A stretch of DNA of 21,653 bases from Desulfobacteraceae bacterium. Lineage in GTDB: Bacteria; Desulfobacterota; Desulfobacteria; Desulfobacterales; SURF-15. The position numbers and the translations under genes are program-made. Positions 13,791 to 21,537 of this stretch are shown here, piece after piece; position 1 is the stretch's first letter, and each line of letters starts with the position of its first letter. The notes under the pieces are model-generated. The model did not search any database. It was not told the origin of the DNA and saw only the letters and a list, made by a program, of their open reading frames with translations. The stretch spans positions 1 through 21,653 of the forward strand of contig QZKK01000087.1 of the NCBI GenBank assembly GCA_003599475.1, read 5' to 3'.

Positions 13791-14897
13791 TCAGCTCGGT
13801 TTCTCGCCGGCCTCTTCGCGTACGTTCCGCATCAGTGCAAGGTATCGGTATCCCGCGTGCACGAATTTGCCGTAGGGGAGCGTGATGAAAAGACCCAGCA
13901 CAAGCCCCAGGTGAACCGTAAGGAGTATCCCCATCGCCGGAGTTTCCCGCAAGAAAAGCAGCAAGAAGCCGGTTAGACTCGTCAGAAAAAGGAGCCCCAG
14001 AAAACCGGCATCCATCGCATAAGAGCGCACGACAGCCGGTTCGGGATCCATCCGCTGTTTGAGATACAGCAGCCCCGCGGTTCCGGCTAGAAGCGACAGG
14101 CCGCCTGCGGTCCCCAAAACAACCGGCCAACTGAAAAACAGGTACGGCGCATTCCAGTGGAACAGGTGATGATAAACGGCGGCAACCGTCGTGGAAGCGA
14201 AACAGAGCAGAACGCCGTAAAAGACCAGGTGATGAAACCGGCGACGGATCAGACTGAATCGATCGTCCGGGTAATTGCACCCGTATCCGCCTCCGTCCAG
14301 ATATTTCAGGCGCAGGACCTCCCCGATCGCTTTCCGATTCGCGCCGAAATCGGCCAGCTCCCTCGGGGTGCCGCCGATTTCCCGCCAGAAGGCGATCATC
14401 CCGGAAACGATGCATGCCAGGGCATAGAGCGCAACTGCGGAAAACGGAAGCACGATCAGAAGGTAGGGAATCACCCGATAGAAGGAGTTTTCTCCTGCAT
14501 GTGCGGAAAAAAGAGGGAAGACCCCCTGAAGCATCAGCGCAAGCAGAAAAACAGCCGCGATGCCGAGCATCGAGATCAGGAAAAGGGCGGTTCCGTTTCG
14601 CCGAAACAGCCCGGCAAGAAAGCCGGGCCGGGCAAATTGCCGGTAGGTTTCCAGGCGAAGCTCGCCGAGCGCCTTCGGGAAATTGAGATCGAATTCGTGC
14701 GGGGGCGCATACTGGCATGCATAGTAGCATCCGCGGCAGTCGTGGCAGAGGTTGGCCAGGTACTTCAAATCCTTTTCCGAGAAGGTTCTCCTGCGCTCCA
14801 TCGCCGGAAAGACCGCACAGTAGCCCTCGCAATACCGGCAGGCATTGCAGATGACCATCACTCTTCCCGCCTCTTTAACCAAATCATCGAATGGCAT
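13791..14897 (-). CDS. tcuB: TcuB/CitB-like Fe-S membrane electron-transfer protein
   Basis: A 368-aa membrane protein that would reoxidise the FAD of TcuA and pass electrons to the quinone pool. Start ATG 14897 is chosen over 14921 because GGAGG lies 9 nt upstream. Residues 17-27 (CNACRYCEGYC) and 51-61 (CHDCRGCYYAC) are two CxxCxxCxxxC motifs for 4Fe-4S clusters on the cytoplasmic side. After about residue 100 come roughly six hydrophobic helices, with histidines near HHLVFYGVLLCF, VYHHLFHW and TVHLGLVLG that could ligate heme b, as reported for Salmonella TcuB. The start overlaps the TcuA stop by 14 nt, indicating tight translational coupling. CobZ of Rhodobacter is a TcuA-TcuB fusion used in cobalamin synthesis, so substrate identity is not fixed by homology. 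Confidence 0.9.
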   Translation of the reverse strand: MPFDDLVKEAGRVMVICNACRYCEGYCAVFPAMERRRTFSEKDLKYLANLCHDCRGCYYACQYAPPHEFDLNFPKALGELRLETYRQFARPGFLAGLFRRNGTALFLISMLGIAAVFLLALMLQGVFPLFSAHAGENSFYRVIPYLLIVLPFSAVALYALACIVSGMIAFWREIGGTPRELADFGANRKAIGEVLRLKYLDGGGYGCNYPDDRFSLIRRRFHHLVFYGVLLCFASTTVAAVYHHLFHWNAPYLFFSWPVVLGTAGGLSLLAGTAGLLYLKQRMDPEPAVVRSYAMDAGFLGLLFLTSLTGFLLLFLRETPAMGILLTVHLGLVLGLFITLPYGKFVHAGYRYLALMRNVREEAGEKPS

Positions 14898-16281
14898 GAT
14901 GCGCCGCCTCCCCTCCGGCAATCCGGCCGAAAACAGTTCCGATGGTCATCCCGAATCCGGCCAGATACCCCTTGCCCAGAATATTTCCCGCCATGATTTC
15001 GCCGGCTGCAAAAATGTTGGATGCGGCCCGACCGTCCTGCAGGATCACGCGGGCCTTGTCGTTTACGGTCACCCCGAGATAGGTGAAAGTGATCCCCGGG
15101 CGCAGGGGATAGCCGTAGAAAGGAGGGGTATCGAGCGGCCGGGCCCAATGGCTCTTCGGAATTTCAAGCCCCTCCGTCCTGCATTCGTCCAGGATCGACG
15201 GATCGAAATTGCCTTCCCGCGTGGAGCCGTTGTATACCCGGACGGTTTCTTCCAGCCCGGACCCGTCCAGTCCAATTTTGGAGGCCAACCCGCCGAGCGT
15301 CTGCGATTCGAGCGGCGGAAAAACGGAAGGCATGAAGAGATCGATCGATTTGGAATCGAGGATCGAGTAGGCGGTCTGATCCGGCTGTTGGGCGATGAGC
15401 CGCCCCCAGATGGCATACCGCTTCGGCCAGAAATCCTCGCCTTCATCGTAAAAGCGTCGGGTGTCTCTGTTGACCACGATTCCGAACGGAACCGAATCCA
15501 GGCGTGTGACGATCCCGCCGTCGAATTTGGGCGCTCGTGCATCCACGGCGGCGGCATGGCACTGGCGCGAATCGCCCACCGGCTTTGCCCCATTTTCGAG
15601 AAGTATCTTGAGCACCGCCCCTTTGTCGTAGGGAGTCCCGCGGATGATGAAATTGTCGGCCGCCTCCCCCCAGCAGGATTTCAGCCAGGAAAGATTCGCC
15701 TGAAATCCACCCGAGGCCGTCACGATGGTTTTCGCCCGCACGCTGCGGGTGACCCCCTGGTGGGAGAAAGCCGCCGAATGAAACTTTCCATCCTGAATCT
15801 CAAGATCGTGAACCTCGGCATCGTACAGGATTTCAACCCCGAGCCTTTGGGCGGTGGCATAATAGGCGTTGATCAAGGCCTTTCCCCCGCCGAGAAAATG
15901 CGCATTTGTCCTGCCCAGATGGAGTGTGCCGCGAAGGGGCGGCTGGAAATGACAGCCGTGCGCTTCCATCCATTGCCCCACATTTTCCGACTGTCGGATC
16001 GTGAGGCGGGCAAGCGGCTCGGTGGTCTGCCCACCGGTCACGCGCAACAGGTCCTCCCAGAATTCATCCTCCAGATAGGACCCGACCAGGAAAGGGTTTT
16101 CCCTCCTGTGCAGGTAGCGCAGGTTACGGGTGTGGCGGCTGTTTCCACCACGAAACGCTTTGGGTGCGCATTCCAGCACCAAGACCCTGGCACCGGCTTC
16201 ACTTGCCGTCATCGCGGCGCACAGGGCGGCGTTTCCTCCCCCGACGACCAGTACATCAACAGCTTGCGAATCGATTCCCAT
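14884..16281 (-). CDS. tcuA: FAD-dependent tricarballylate dehydrogenase-like protein (TcuA)
   Basis: A 465-aa flavoprotein, the usual TcuA length, of the fumarate reductase/succinate dehydrogenase flavoprotein family. Start ATG 16281 has AAGGAAA 8 nt upstream; an 18-codon upstream extension has none. The N-terminus AVDVLVVGGGNAALCAAMTA (7-26) is the dinucleotide-binding fold, followed by FRGGNSRHTRNLRYLH, a stretch characteristic of TcuA. NIFAAGEIMAGNILGKGYLA near the C-terminus is the second FAD-contacting region. In Salmonella TcuA oxidises tricarballylate to cis-aconitate, with TcuB taking the electrons. Here the pair lies downstream of an MFS transporter on the same strand, a plausible uptake-plus-oxidation module for a tricarboxylate or similar acid. 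The substrate is inferred only from family membership. Confidence 0.9.
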   Translation of the reverse strand: MGIDSQAVDVLVVGGGNAALCAAMTASEAGARVLVLECAPKAFRGGNSRHTRNLRYLHRRENPFLVGSYLEDEFWEDLLRVTGGQTTEPLARLTIRQSENVGQWMEAHGCHFQPPLRGTLHLGRTNAHFLGGGKALINAYYATAQRLGVEILYDAEVHDLEIQDGKFHSAAFSHQGVTRSVRAKTIVTASGGFQANLSWLKSCWGEAADNFIIRGTPYDKGAVLKILLENGAKPVGDSRQCHAAAVDARAPKFDGGIVTRLDSVPFGIVVNRDTRRFYDEGEDFWPKRYAIWGRLIAQQPDQTAYSILDSKSIDLFMPSVFPPLESQTLGGLASKIGLDGSGLEETVRVYNGSTREGNFDPSILDECRTEGLEIPKSHWARPLDTPPFYGYPLRPGITFTYLGVTVNDKARVILQDGRAASNIFAAGEIMAGNILGKGYLAGFGMTIGTVFGRIAGGEAAHHAIR

Positions 16282-16351
16282 CGTGGGTTTCCTTTTGTCT
16301 ACACCGCAAATGGCCTTCTTTTTGTCACGAGACATTTGATTTTTGATTTGT

Positions 16352-16377
16352 TTCGAATCTCCGGTTCGAATCTCCGG
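16352..16377. repeat. Tandem 13-bp direct repeat upstream of tcuA
   Basis: Two exact adjacent copies of TTCGAATCTCCGG (16352-16364 and 16365-16377), each beginning with the palindrome TTCGAA, lie about 70-95 bp upstream of the tcuA start. Direct repeats at this distance could be regulator sites or simply a dispersed repeat. Confidence 0.6.
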
Positions 16378-16422
16378 ATTGATACCGGCTGTACGGCATC
16401 TATCGGTTCGAGCACCGGTTTG

Positions 16423-17727
16423 TCAAGGATTTTGCGGGGATCGATCGGTGTGCGGAAAGGATTCGTTTGCACTCCGGCCGATTTTTCCGGCAAGGAAAAA
16501 CCAGACGAGTGAGATGATCTGAAAGCCCAGCATCAGGACGAAGCCCGCCCGATACCCTGCAGAGGCGTAATTTCCATTTTCACCGACAGGCCAAAGATCG
16601 ATGATCGCCCCGATGGCCCATTGCACCGCGAAAGCGGATACGAAAACCAGCAGATTGAGCCCTGTTGTCAGCCTTCCCGTCAAATGCTGCGGAAACTGCT
16701 GGGAAAGCCCCGCATAGGAGATGATTCCCGTAGTGCCGAAGAAACCGTAGAGGATCCACAGCGGAACGGTCAGGGATCGAATCTCCAGAATCATTACCAG
16801 TTGAAGGCACATAAAGAGCGCCATTCCGATAACTGCGGTTTTCGTCGGATCGATCCCTTTCCGGTTCAAATGTCCGGCAAGCGTGCCAAGAAGGATAAAC
16901 CCTGCCACCATGGCCGCTGCGATCAGAAGGAGCACCCCGGCAATTTCGGATCGATTCAGCAGCGCGACATCCCGGAGCCACGGCCCGGACCACAGACCCT
17001 GGACCGAAAGAAAGGCCGATTGGCTGGCTGCGGTCAGGGGGGCAACCCGCCAGAATGCCAGGCTGGAGAATACCTGGACGATTCCCCTTAGCGGATCCCA
17101 TAGACGGGTTTCCGGCATACGGGCCTCCGGCTCCCGTTCTTTTTCCGGAACCACAAAGAAAACGGAAGCCGAAACGGCAAGGGTCAGGACGGCCAGAATC
17201 GAAAAGACGCCTCTCCAGTCGGTTACAGACAGCATGGCCTCCACCGGAGCGGTGGCCGTCAGGGCGCCGAGTCCTCCGGCCGCCATTTGAAATCCGTTGA
17301 TCTTGGGCCACTGTTCTTTCGGAAACCACAGCACATAGGCCTTGAAGGCGGCCATCAAGCAGGAGGAGACTCCGAATCCGATCAATACTCTCCCGAAAAC
17401 GATCCCCGGGAGGCTCTCCGATCCGGCAAAAAAGAGTGCGCCTGCGCCTGCAAACAGCAGCAGAACCGATTCGATTCTCCTGGGGCCGAAGCGGTCAAGC
17501 AAAATCCCCAGGGGGAGCTGGCATGCGGCAAACGATATGAAATAGGCGGCGGTCAACATCCCAAGCTGGGAAGGATCCAGGCTGAGATCCGCGGTCAGAT
17601 CGGGTGCGATGACCGCATTGACGACTCGAAAGAGATAGGAAAGAAAGTACCCGAGCGCAAACGGAATAAATACGCGCAGCTTTCGGCTCAGCGTCGGTGA
17701 TGATTGAATTTGGGCAGCCGTTTCCAA
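16423..17727 (-). CDS. Major facilitator superfamily transporter
   Basis: A 434-aa inner-membrane protein with about 12 predicted helices. Start is TTG 17727, the first possible start after an in-frame stop; there is no clear Shine-Dalgarno. FALGYFLSYLFRVVNAVIAP (about residues 23-42) is helix 1. The MFS loop 2-3 signature appears as PLGILLDRFGPRRIESVLLL (about 72-91), equivalent to G-x-L-x-D-R-x-G-R-R. FGRVLIGFGVSSCLMAAFKA (about 110-129) is helix 4, and YRAGFVLMLGFQIISLVWFF the last helix. It precedes tcuA by about 140 bp on the same strand, so it probably imports the substrate of TcuAB. It does not look like the MHS-type citrate/proton symporter TcuC of Salmonella but more like the organic-anion-type MFS group, so the substrate may differ. 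Confidence 0.88.
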   Translation of the reverse strand: METAAQIQSSPTLSRKLRVFIPFALGYFLSYLFRVVNAVIAPDLTADLSLDPSQLGMLTAAYFISFAACQLPLGILLDRFGPRRIESVLLLFAGAGALFFAGSESLPGIVFGRVLIGFGVSSCLMAAFKAYVLWFPKEQWPKINGFQMAAGGLGALTATAPVEAMLSVTDWRGVFSILAVLTLAVSASVFFVVPEKEREPEARMPETRLWDPLRGIVQVFSSLAFWRVAPLTAASQSAFLSVQGLWSGPWLRDVALLNRSEIAGVLLLIAAAMVAGFILLGTLAGHLNRKGIDPTKTAVIGMALFMCLQLVMILEIRSLTVPLWILYGFFGTTGIISYAGLSQQFPQHLTGRLTTGLNLLVFVSAFAVQWAIGAIIDLWPVGENGNYASAGYRAGFVLMLGFQIISLVWFFLAGKIGRSANESFPHTDRSPQNP

Positions 17728-17987
17728 GAGGAGTCGGTGAGGTTATGATGTTGCCGCTTATTGGTTGAAAGTGTCCACGTTCGCTTCAGCGATCGTATGA
17801 AACTGCAGGATCGATACCTCCCGCAGAGGCGCGAAGATGCAAAGAAAGAATCGTTTCCTGCCCCAACGGGATTCGGACGTTCATGTAGTTTCACACAGAC
17901 CCAGCCGTCCCGCTTCCGGCATTTGATCGAACAAGAAACTCCATAAGAGCTTTCTTTCCTGAACACTGAACGCTGAACTCTGAACAC
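17728..17987. repeat. Intergenic region with dispersed repeat and a heptamer array
   Basis: About 260 bp between the ETF operon and the MFS gene, with no supported gene. CGCAGAGGCGCGAAGATGCA at 17823-17842 resembles a repeat (cgcagaggcgcaaagacgc) that I recall as scattered widely in bacterial genomes. At 17960-17987, four heptamers TGAACAC, TGAACGC, TGAACTC, TGAACAC follow one another exactly and end one base before the stop codon of the EtfA fusion. Both elements are non-coding in any convincing way. Confidence 0.6.
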
Positions 17988-19604
17988 TCATATCGTATAC
18001 AGCACCACCAGCAGGCGCGTGGTTTCTGTGGATAAATTTTTCAGCTTGTGTGGAATATCCGAATGAAAGTGGACCGACTCTCCGGGTTTCAGATCCTGTG
18101 ATTTTCCCCCAAGTTTCAATTCCACATGCCCTTCGATGACATAGACGAATTCTTCTCCCTCGTGCTTATAGGCAACCGGTTTATGGGTCTGCCTCGATTC
18201 GATGGTTACCAGAAACGCCCTCAGATGATCGTTTTCCGAACCGCTCGTCAACGTATGGTAGTTGTAGCTTTGCGTCCGCTTCATGTAGGCCTGGGCGCGC
18301 ATGTTGCGGATTCTGGTCTTTTCCTCTTCTCTCAGAAATGTTCCGGGATCCACTTTCAGCGCACTGGCCAGGCGGAGCAGAAAGCTCACCGATGGAGAGA
18401 CCTCGTTTTTTTCCACCTGTTCGATAAATTCCGGGGACTGCCCGGTCGCCTCGGCCAGAGAGGAAACGGAGAATGCATGCGCTTCCCTGAGCCGCTGCAT
18501 CTTTGCTCCGAAGCCGGTCTCCTGCGTGGAGTTCCAATCCGGGAGCGCGTCGGCGAGGTTTCGCATCATCCGCTGCCGGAGCTTCGAGATGAAAACCGGC
18601 AGAAACGCCTTTGCATCGGCCACCACACCGATATCGGCGATCTGAAAAATCTGGGAAGCCGGATCCCGGTTGACGGCAACGATCTTCTTGGATTCCATGA
18701 TCCCGGCCGTATACTGGACAGCTCCGGAGGTGCCGATTGAAAAGAGCAGCTTCGGACGAACCGTTTTGCCGGTCTGCCCGATGAGAAGATCCCCGTCCAC
18801 CCAATGCTGAAGAACCGGCGGACGGGTTGCAGCCACCTCTGCTCCCAATGTCGCCGCAAGCTGCCGAACCATGGCAAAGCTTTCCGCGGTACCCAATCCC
18901 GCGCCCCCGACCGCCACGATCTCTGCATCCTCAAGCTTGCGCTGCTCGGCAGGCTCCACGGCGCTTGCGATCCGGCGGATCCCCTGGGGCATTTTAAACG
19001 TTCCGATCTCGATTCTTTCCACGGTGCCCGGTTTGCCCGACACATTCAATGCCTGGAAGGCGTGGGGCTGCACCGTGGCAAAGCCGGTTCGAGGCTTTCC
19101 GGTAAAGCCGATCTCGGCCAATATCTCGCCTCCCCATGAGGGGCAGGCGGCTCCGATGCCTTCCGGGGTCAGCTTCAGGTTCAGGCAGTCGGAAATCATG
19201 CCGGCGTGCAAAAGCCTGGCGGCCCGGGCGCCCAGCTCTCGGTTGAACTCGGTCGAAGGAAATATCACCAGAAGCGGTTTGCGGGACTTCACCGCTTTTG
19301 CCAGGGCGGCCGCGTAAACATCGGCCCGCACCTCGGAAAAGTGCCTGCTCTCGAAAATGGACACCCGGCTGGCGCCGTGGGAGACGGCCGCCTTCTGTGC
19401 TTCCGAAACGGCAACGTTTCGAGAAGCTTCCGGCGATTTTTCCGGATCCGGCTTATCCGGTGCTTCAAACAGCACCATGACCGCCTGTCCGGATGTGTTC
19501 AAGGCAAGACTTACGGCTGCAGAAAGGATCTTGAGGCTGAACCCGTAAAACCGTTCGCTTCTTAAGTCCCCGTAAACCCAGATGTCGGAATAGATGTGAT
19601 CCAT
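17988..19604 (-). CDS. etfA: EtfA (electron transfer flavoprotein alpha) fused to XRE helix-turn-helix and cupin domains
   Basis: A 538-aa single frame, against about 310-330 aa for ordinary EtfA. Residues 1-205 match the EtfA N-terminal domain (DIWVYGDLRSERFYGFSLKI at the start). Residues 225-345 are the FAD-binding domain with all usual motifs: VAVGGAGLG (230-238), LIGQTGKTV (274-282), SIGTSGAVQYTAGI (289-302), VAVNRDP (309-315) and IADIGVVAD (322-330). Residues 365-427 are an XRE helix-turn-helix (MQRLREAHAFSVSSLAEATG, then IEQVEKNEVSPSVSFLLRLA). Residues 475-538 are a cupin (YKHEGEEFVYVIEGHVELKL, then GESVHFHSDIPHKLKN) with the His/Glu metal-site pattern. AAGGA precedes the ATG by 5 nt, and etfB ends 6 bp upstream. 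It probably accepts electrons from the acyl-CoA dehydrogenase and may also bind DNA. Confidence 0.9.
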   Translation of the reverse strand: MDHIYSDIWVYGDLRSERFYGFSLKILSAAVSLALNTSGQAVMVLFEAPDKPDPEKSPEASRNVAVSEAQKAAVSHGASRVSIFESRHFSEVRADVYAAALAKAVKSRKPLLVIFPSTEFNRELGARAARLLHAGMISDCLNLKLTPEGIGAACPSWGGEILAEIGFTGKPRTGFATVQPHAFQALNVSGKPGTVERIEIGTFKMPQGIRRIASAVEPAEQRKLEDAEIVAVGGAGLGTAESFAMVRQLAATLGAEVAATRPPVLQHWVDGDLLIGQTGKTVRPKLLFSIGTSGAVQYTAGIMESKKIVAVNRDPASQIFQIADIGVVADAKAFLPVFISKLRQRMMRNLADALPDWNSTQETGFGAKMQRLREAHAFSVSSLAEATGQSPEFIEQVEKNEVSPSVSFLLRLASALKVDPGTFLREEEKTRIRNMRAQAYMKRTQSYNYHTLTSGSENDHLRAFLVTIESRQTHKPVAYKHEGEEFVYVIEGHVELKLGGKSQDLKPGESVHFHSDIPHKLKNLSTETTRLLVVLYTI

Positions 19605-19610
19605 GAATCC

Positions 19611-20384
19611 TTATCCGATCAACCCCGAATCGAGCAGGCGCTGCATGAGAGTCTCCGCCTGCTGTTCGTTTTCGCCCTCGATAAACTCGCATTTCCGCTC
19701 CCGCTTTACACGCGTCAGGGAAATGAGACGGGTCGGAGAACCGATTTCACCCACCTGTCTTGCGGACAGTCCAAGATCCTTCAGGCTCCACTTTTCCACG
19801 AAATGCCCTCCATATGCGTTCGATATCCCCGGCAGCCCGGCATCGGACGGCTGCCCGGCGGAGGAATGAATGGTCATGGCTGCCGGAAAAGAAACCGCGA
19901 AGGTGTCGAGAAACCCGTCTGAGCGCCGCAGCACGGTCAGGCCCGAGTCGGTTTTTTCGATGAAAATAGCCCCGGTGACCATCGGGATATCGAGAAGAAC
20001 CGCCGTCTGAGGGCCGACTTGACCGGAATCGCTGTCACTGCTTCGCATACCGAAAAGGACAAGGTCGAAAGGGGCAAGCTTCCGGATCGCGGCCGATAAA
20101 GCCGTAGTGGTCGCCAGGGTGTCTGATCCGGCAAGCGCCCGATCGCTTAAAAGAATCCCGCGGTCCGCCCCCATGGCGATGGCATCGCAGACGGCGAACT
20201 CACACGAATCCGGGCCCATGGAAAGTGCCGTCACCGTTCCGCCGAGGGACTCACGGAGCCGGAGCGCCATATCGACGGCAGGTCGGTCGAAAGGGTTCAG
20301 GTCGCAGTTCTCGGACGTACGAATCCGGCGCCCGGTCGGCGCCTCGAGCATGACCGCTTTGATACAGACGATTATGTGTGCCAT
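19611..20384 (-). CDS. etfB: Electron transfer flavoprotein beta subunit
   Basis: A 257-aa soluble protein, the standard EtfB length, that pairs with EtfA to hold FAD (and usually AMP) and shuttle electrons from acyl-CoA dehydrogenases. Start ATG 20384 (MAHIIVCIKAV) has GAGG about 9 nt upstream; a 30-residue upstream extension would lie inside the dehydrogenase gene. NPFDRPAVDMALRLRESLGG (about 30-49) and FGMRSSDSDSGQVGPQTAVL (about 111-130) are the family motifs, the latter corresponding to the D-x-D-T-G-Q-V-G-P segment that contacts the nucleotide and EtfA. It lies 13 bp after the acyl-CoA dehydrogenase stop and 6 bp before the EtfA fusion, so the three form one transcript. Confidence 0.95.
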   Translation of the reverse strand: MAHIIVCIKAVMLEAPTGRRIRTSENCDLNPFDRPAVDMALRLRESLGGTVTALSMGPDSCEFAVCDAIAMGADRGILLSDRALAGSDTLATTTALSAAIRKLAPFDLVLFGMRSSDSDSGQVGPQTAVLLDIPMVTGAIFIEKTDSGLTVLRRSDGFLDTFAVSFPAAMTIHSSAGQPSDAGLPGISNAYGGHFVEKWSLKDLGLSARQVGEIGSPTRLISLTRVKRERKCEFIEGENEQQAETLMQRLLDSGLIG

Positions 20385-20397
20385 CGTGTCTACCTCG

Positions 20398-21537
20398 CTA
20401 CCCCAGTACCCCTCGCGCGATGACGATCCGGTGGATCTCGGACGTTCCTTCATAAATCCGTGTGACCCGGGCATCCCGGAAATAGCGTTCGACCGGATAA
20501 GATTTTGAATACCCGTAGCCGCCGTGAATCTGCACGGCCAGGTCGGTGACGGTGGTCGACACTTCCGATGCGAAAAGCTTTGCCATTGCCGCAGCCTGCG
20601 AAAAGGGCCGCCCCCGGTCTCTCAATACCGCAGCCCGGTACACCATCAGACGGGCCGCATCCACCTGGGTAGCCATATCGGCAATCATCGACTGGACCAT
20701 CTGGTGGTTTGATATAGGGGCTCCGAATTGGCGGCGCTGTTTCGCATATCGGACCGATTCCTCGAGGGCCGCCTGTGCGATCCCCACCGCCTGGGCGGCG
20801 ATTCCGATGCGTCCTGCATCGAGAGCCGCCAGCCCGATCCGAAGCCCCATCCCCTCTTCTCCGAGAAGATTGGCGGCAGGGATCCTGCAGTCATAGAGCC
20901 GGATGGAGCAGACCGGGTTGGCCCGAACCCCGCACAGATCCTCCAGATCTCCGATGACGAACCCCGGGCCTCCGCGCTCCGCCACCAGCACGCTGATCCC
21001 CTTCCGGCCGGCTGCCGGATCGGTGCGGACGAACATCAGGCAGATATCGGCGATCCCGCCGTTGGTTACAAACACCTTGTTGGCGTTGACCACGTAATGA
21101 TCTCCGTCACGGATGGCGGTGGCCTCGAGTCCGGAGGCGTCTGAGCCGGCATTGGGTTCGGTCAGGCAGAATGCGCCGATGCTCTGTCCTCTGGCAAGCA
21201 GAGGAAGCCATTTCTTTTTCTGCTTTTCCGTCGCGAATGCCTGGATCGGAAAAACGGCAACGCTGTTGTGGACGCTCAGGCAGAGTCCGAGGCTCGCCGA
21301 GGCCTTCGAGACTTCTTCGATGAGAATCATATAGCTGACGGTGTCGAGCTCGGCACCGGACAGTTCGCGCGGAACCTGGATTCCGAAGTATCCCAGTCTT
21401 CCCATTTTCTCGGCGACTTCCCATGGGAAGCTGGCTTCCTGGTCGATTTCTTGTGCGATCGGCAGTATTTCGCGGTCGCAAAATGCCTTGACCGATCGGC
21501 GTACCGAGCGATGTTTGTCGGAAAAGAAGGCATCCAT
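20398..21537 (-). CDS. Acyl-CoA dehydrogenase
   Basis: A 379-aa FAD enzyme that introduces a trans-2,3 double bond in an acyl-CoA and passes electrons to ETF. Start ATG 21537 (MDAFFSDKHRSVRRSVKAFC); the ribosome-binding site is poor, and a TTG 17 codons upstream is the alternative. Signature 1 is FCLTEPNAGSDASG at about residues 127-140. KQRRQFGAPISNHQMVQSMI is the mid-domain contact, HGGYGYSKSYPVERYFRDAR the signature 2 region, and IYEGTSEIHRIVIAR (361-375) carries the catalytic base Glu363 at the position used by short/medium-chain and butyryl-CoA dehydrogenases. Chain length or a branched/aromatic acyl substrate cannot be read from sequence. It is the first gene of the operon with etfB and the EtfA-regulator fusion. 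Confidence 0.94.
   Translation of the reverse strand: MDAFFSDKHRSVRRSVKAFCDREILPIAQEIDQEASFPWEVAEKMGRLGYFGIQVPRELSGAELDTVSYMILIEEVSKASASLGLCLSVHNSVAVFPIQAFATEKQKKKWLPLLARGQSIGAFCLTEPNAGSDASGLEATAIRDGDHYVVNANKVFVTNGGIADICLMFVRTDPAAGRKGISVLVAERGGPGFVIGDLEDLCGVRANPVCSIRLYDCRIPAANLLGEEGMGLRIGLAALDAGRIGIAAQAVGIAQAALEESVRYAKQRRQFGAPISNHQMVQSMIADMATQVDAARLMVYRAAVLRDRGRPFSQAAAMAKLFASEVSTTVTDLAVQIHGGYGYSKSYPVERYFRDARVTRIYEGTSEIHRIVIARGVLG

Noticed and set aside
13723..14832. 369-codon minus-strand frame overlapping tcuB
   Set aside because: It is a stop-free alternative frame of the tcuB gene; the Fe-S motifs and membrane helices are in the other frame, and the translation is arginine/glycine/serine-rich.
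16335..16350. TTGATTT/TTGATTTG half-sites like those of the Fic operator, upstream of tcuA
   Set aside because: They are direct rather than inverted and A/T-rich enough to occur by chance.
14845..16512. 555-codon plus-strand frame opposite tcuA
   Set aside because: An antisense frame left open by the GC-rich codon use of tcuA. It runs through the tcuA promoter region and into the MFS gene, and has no recognisable domain.
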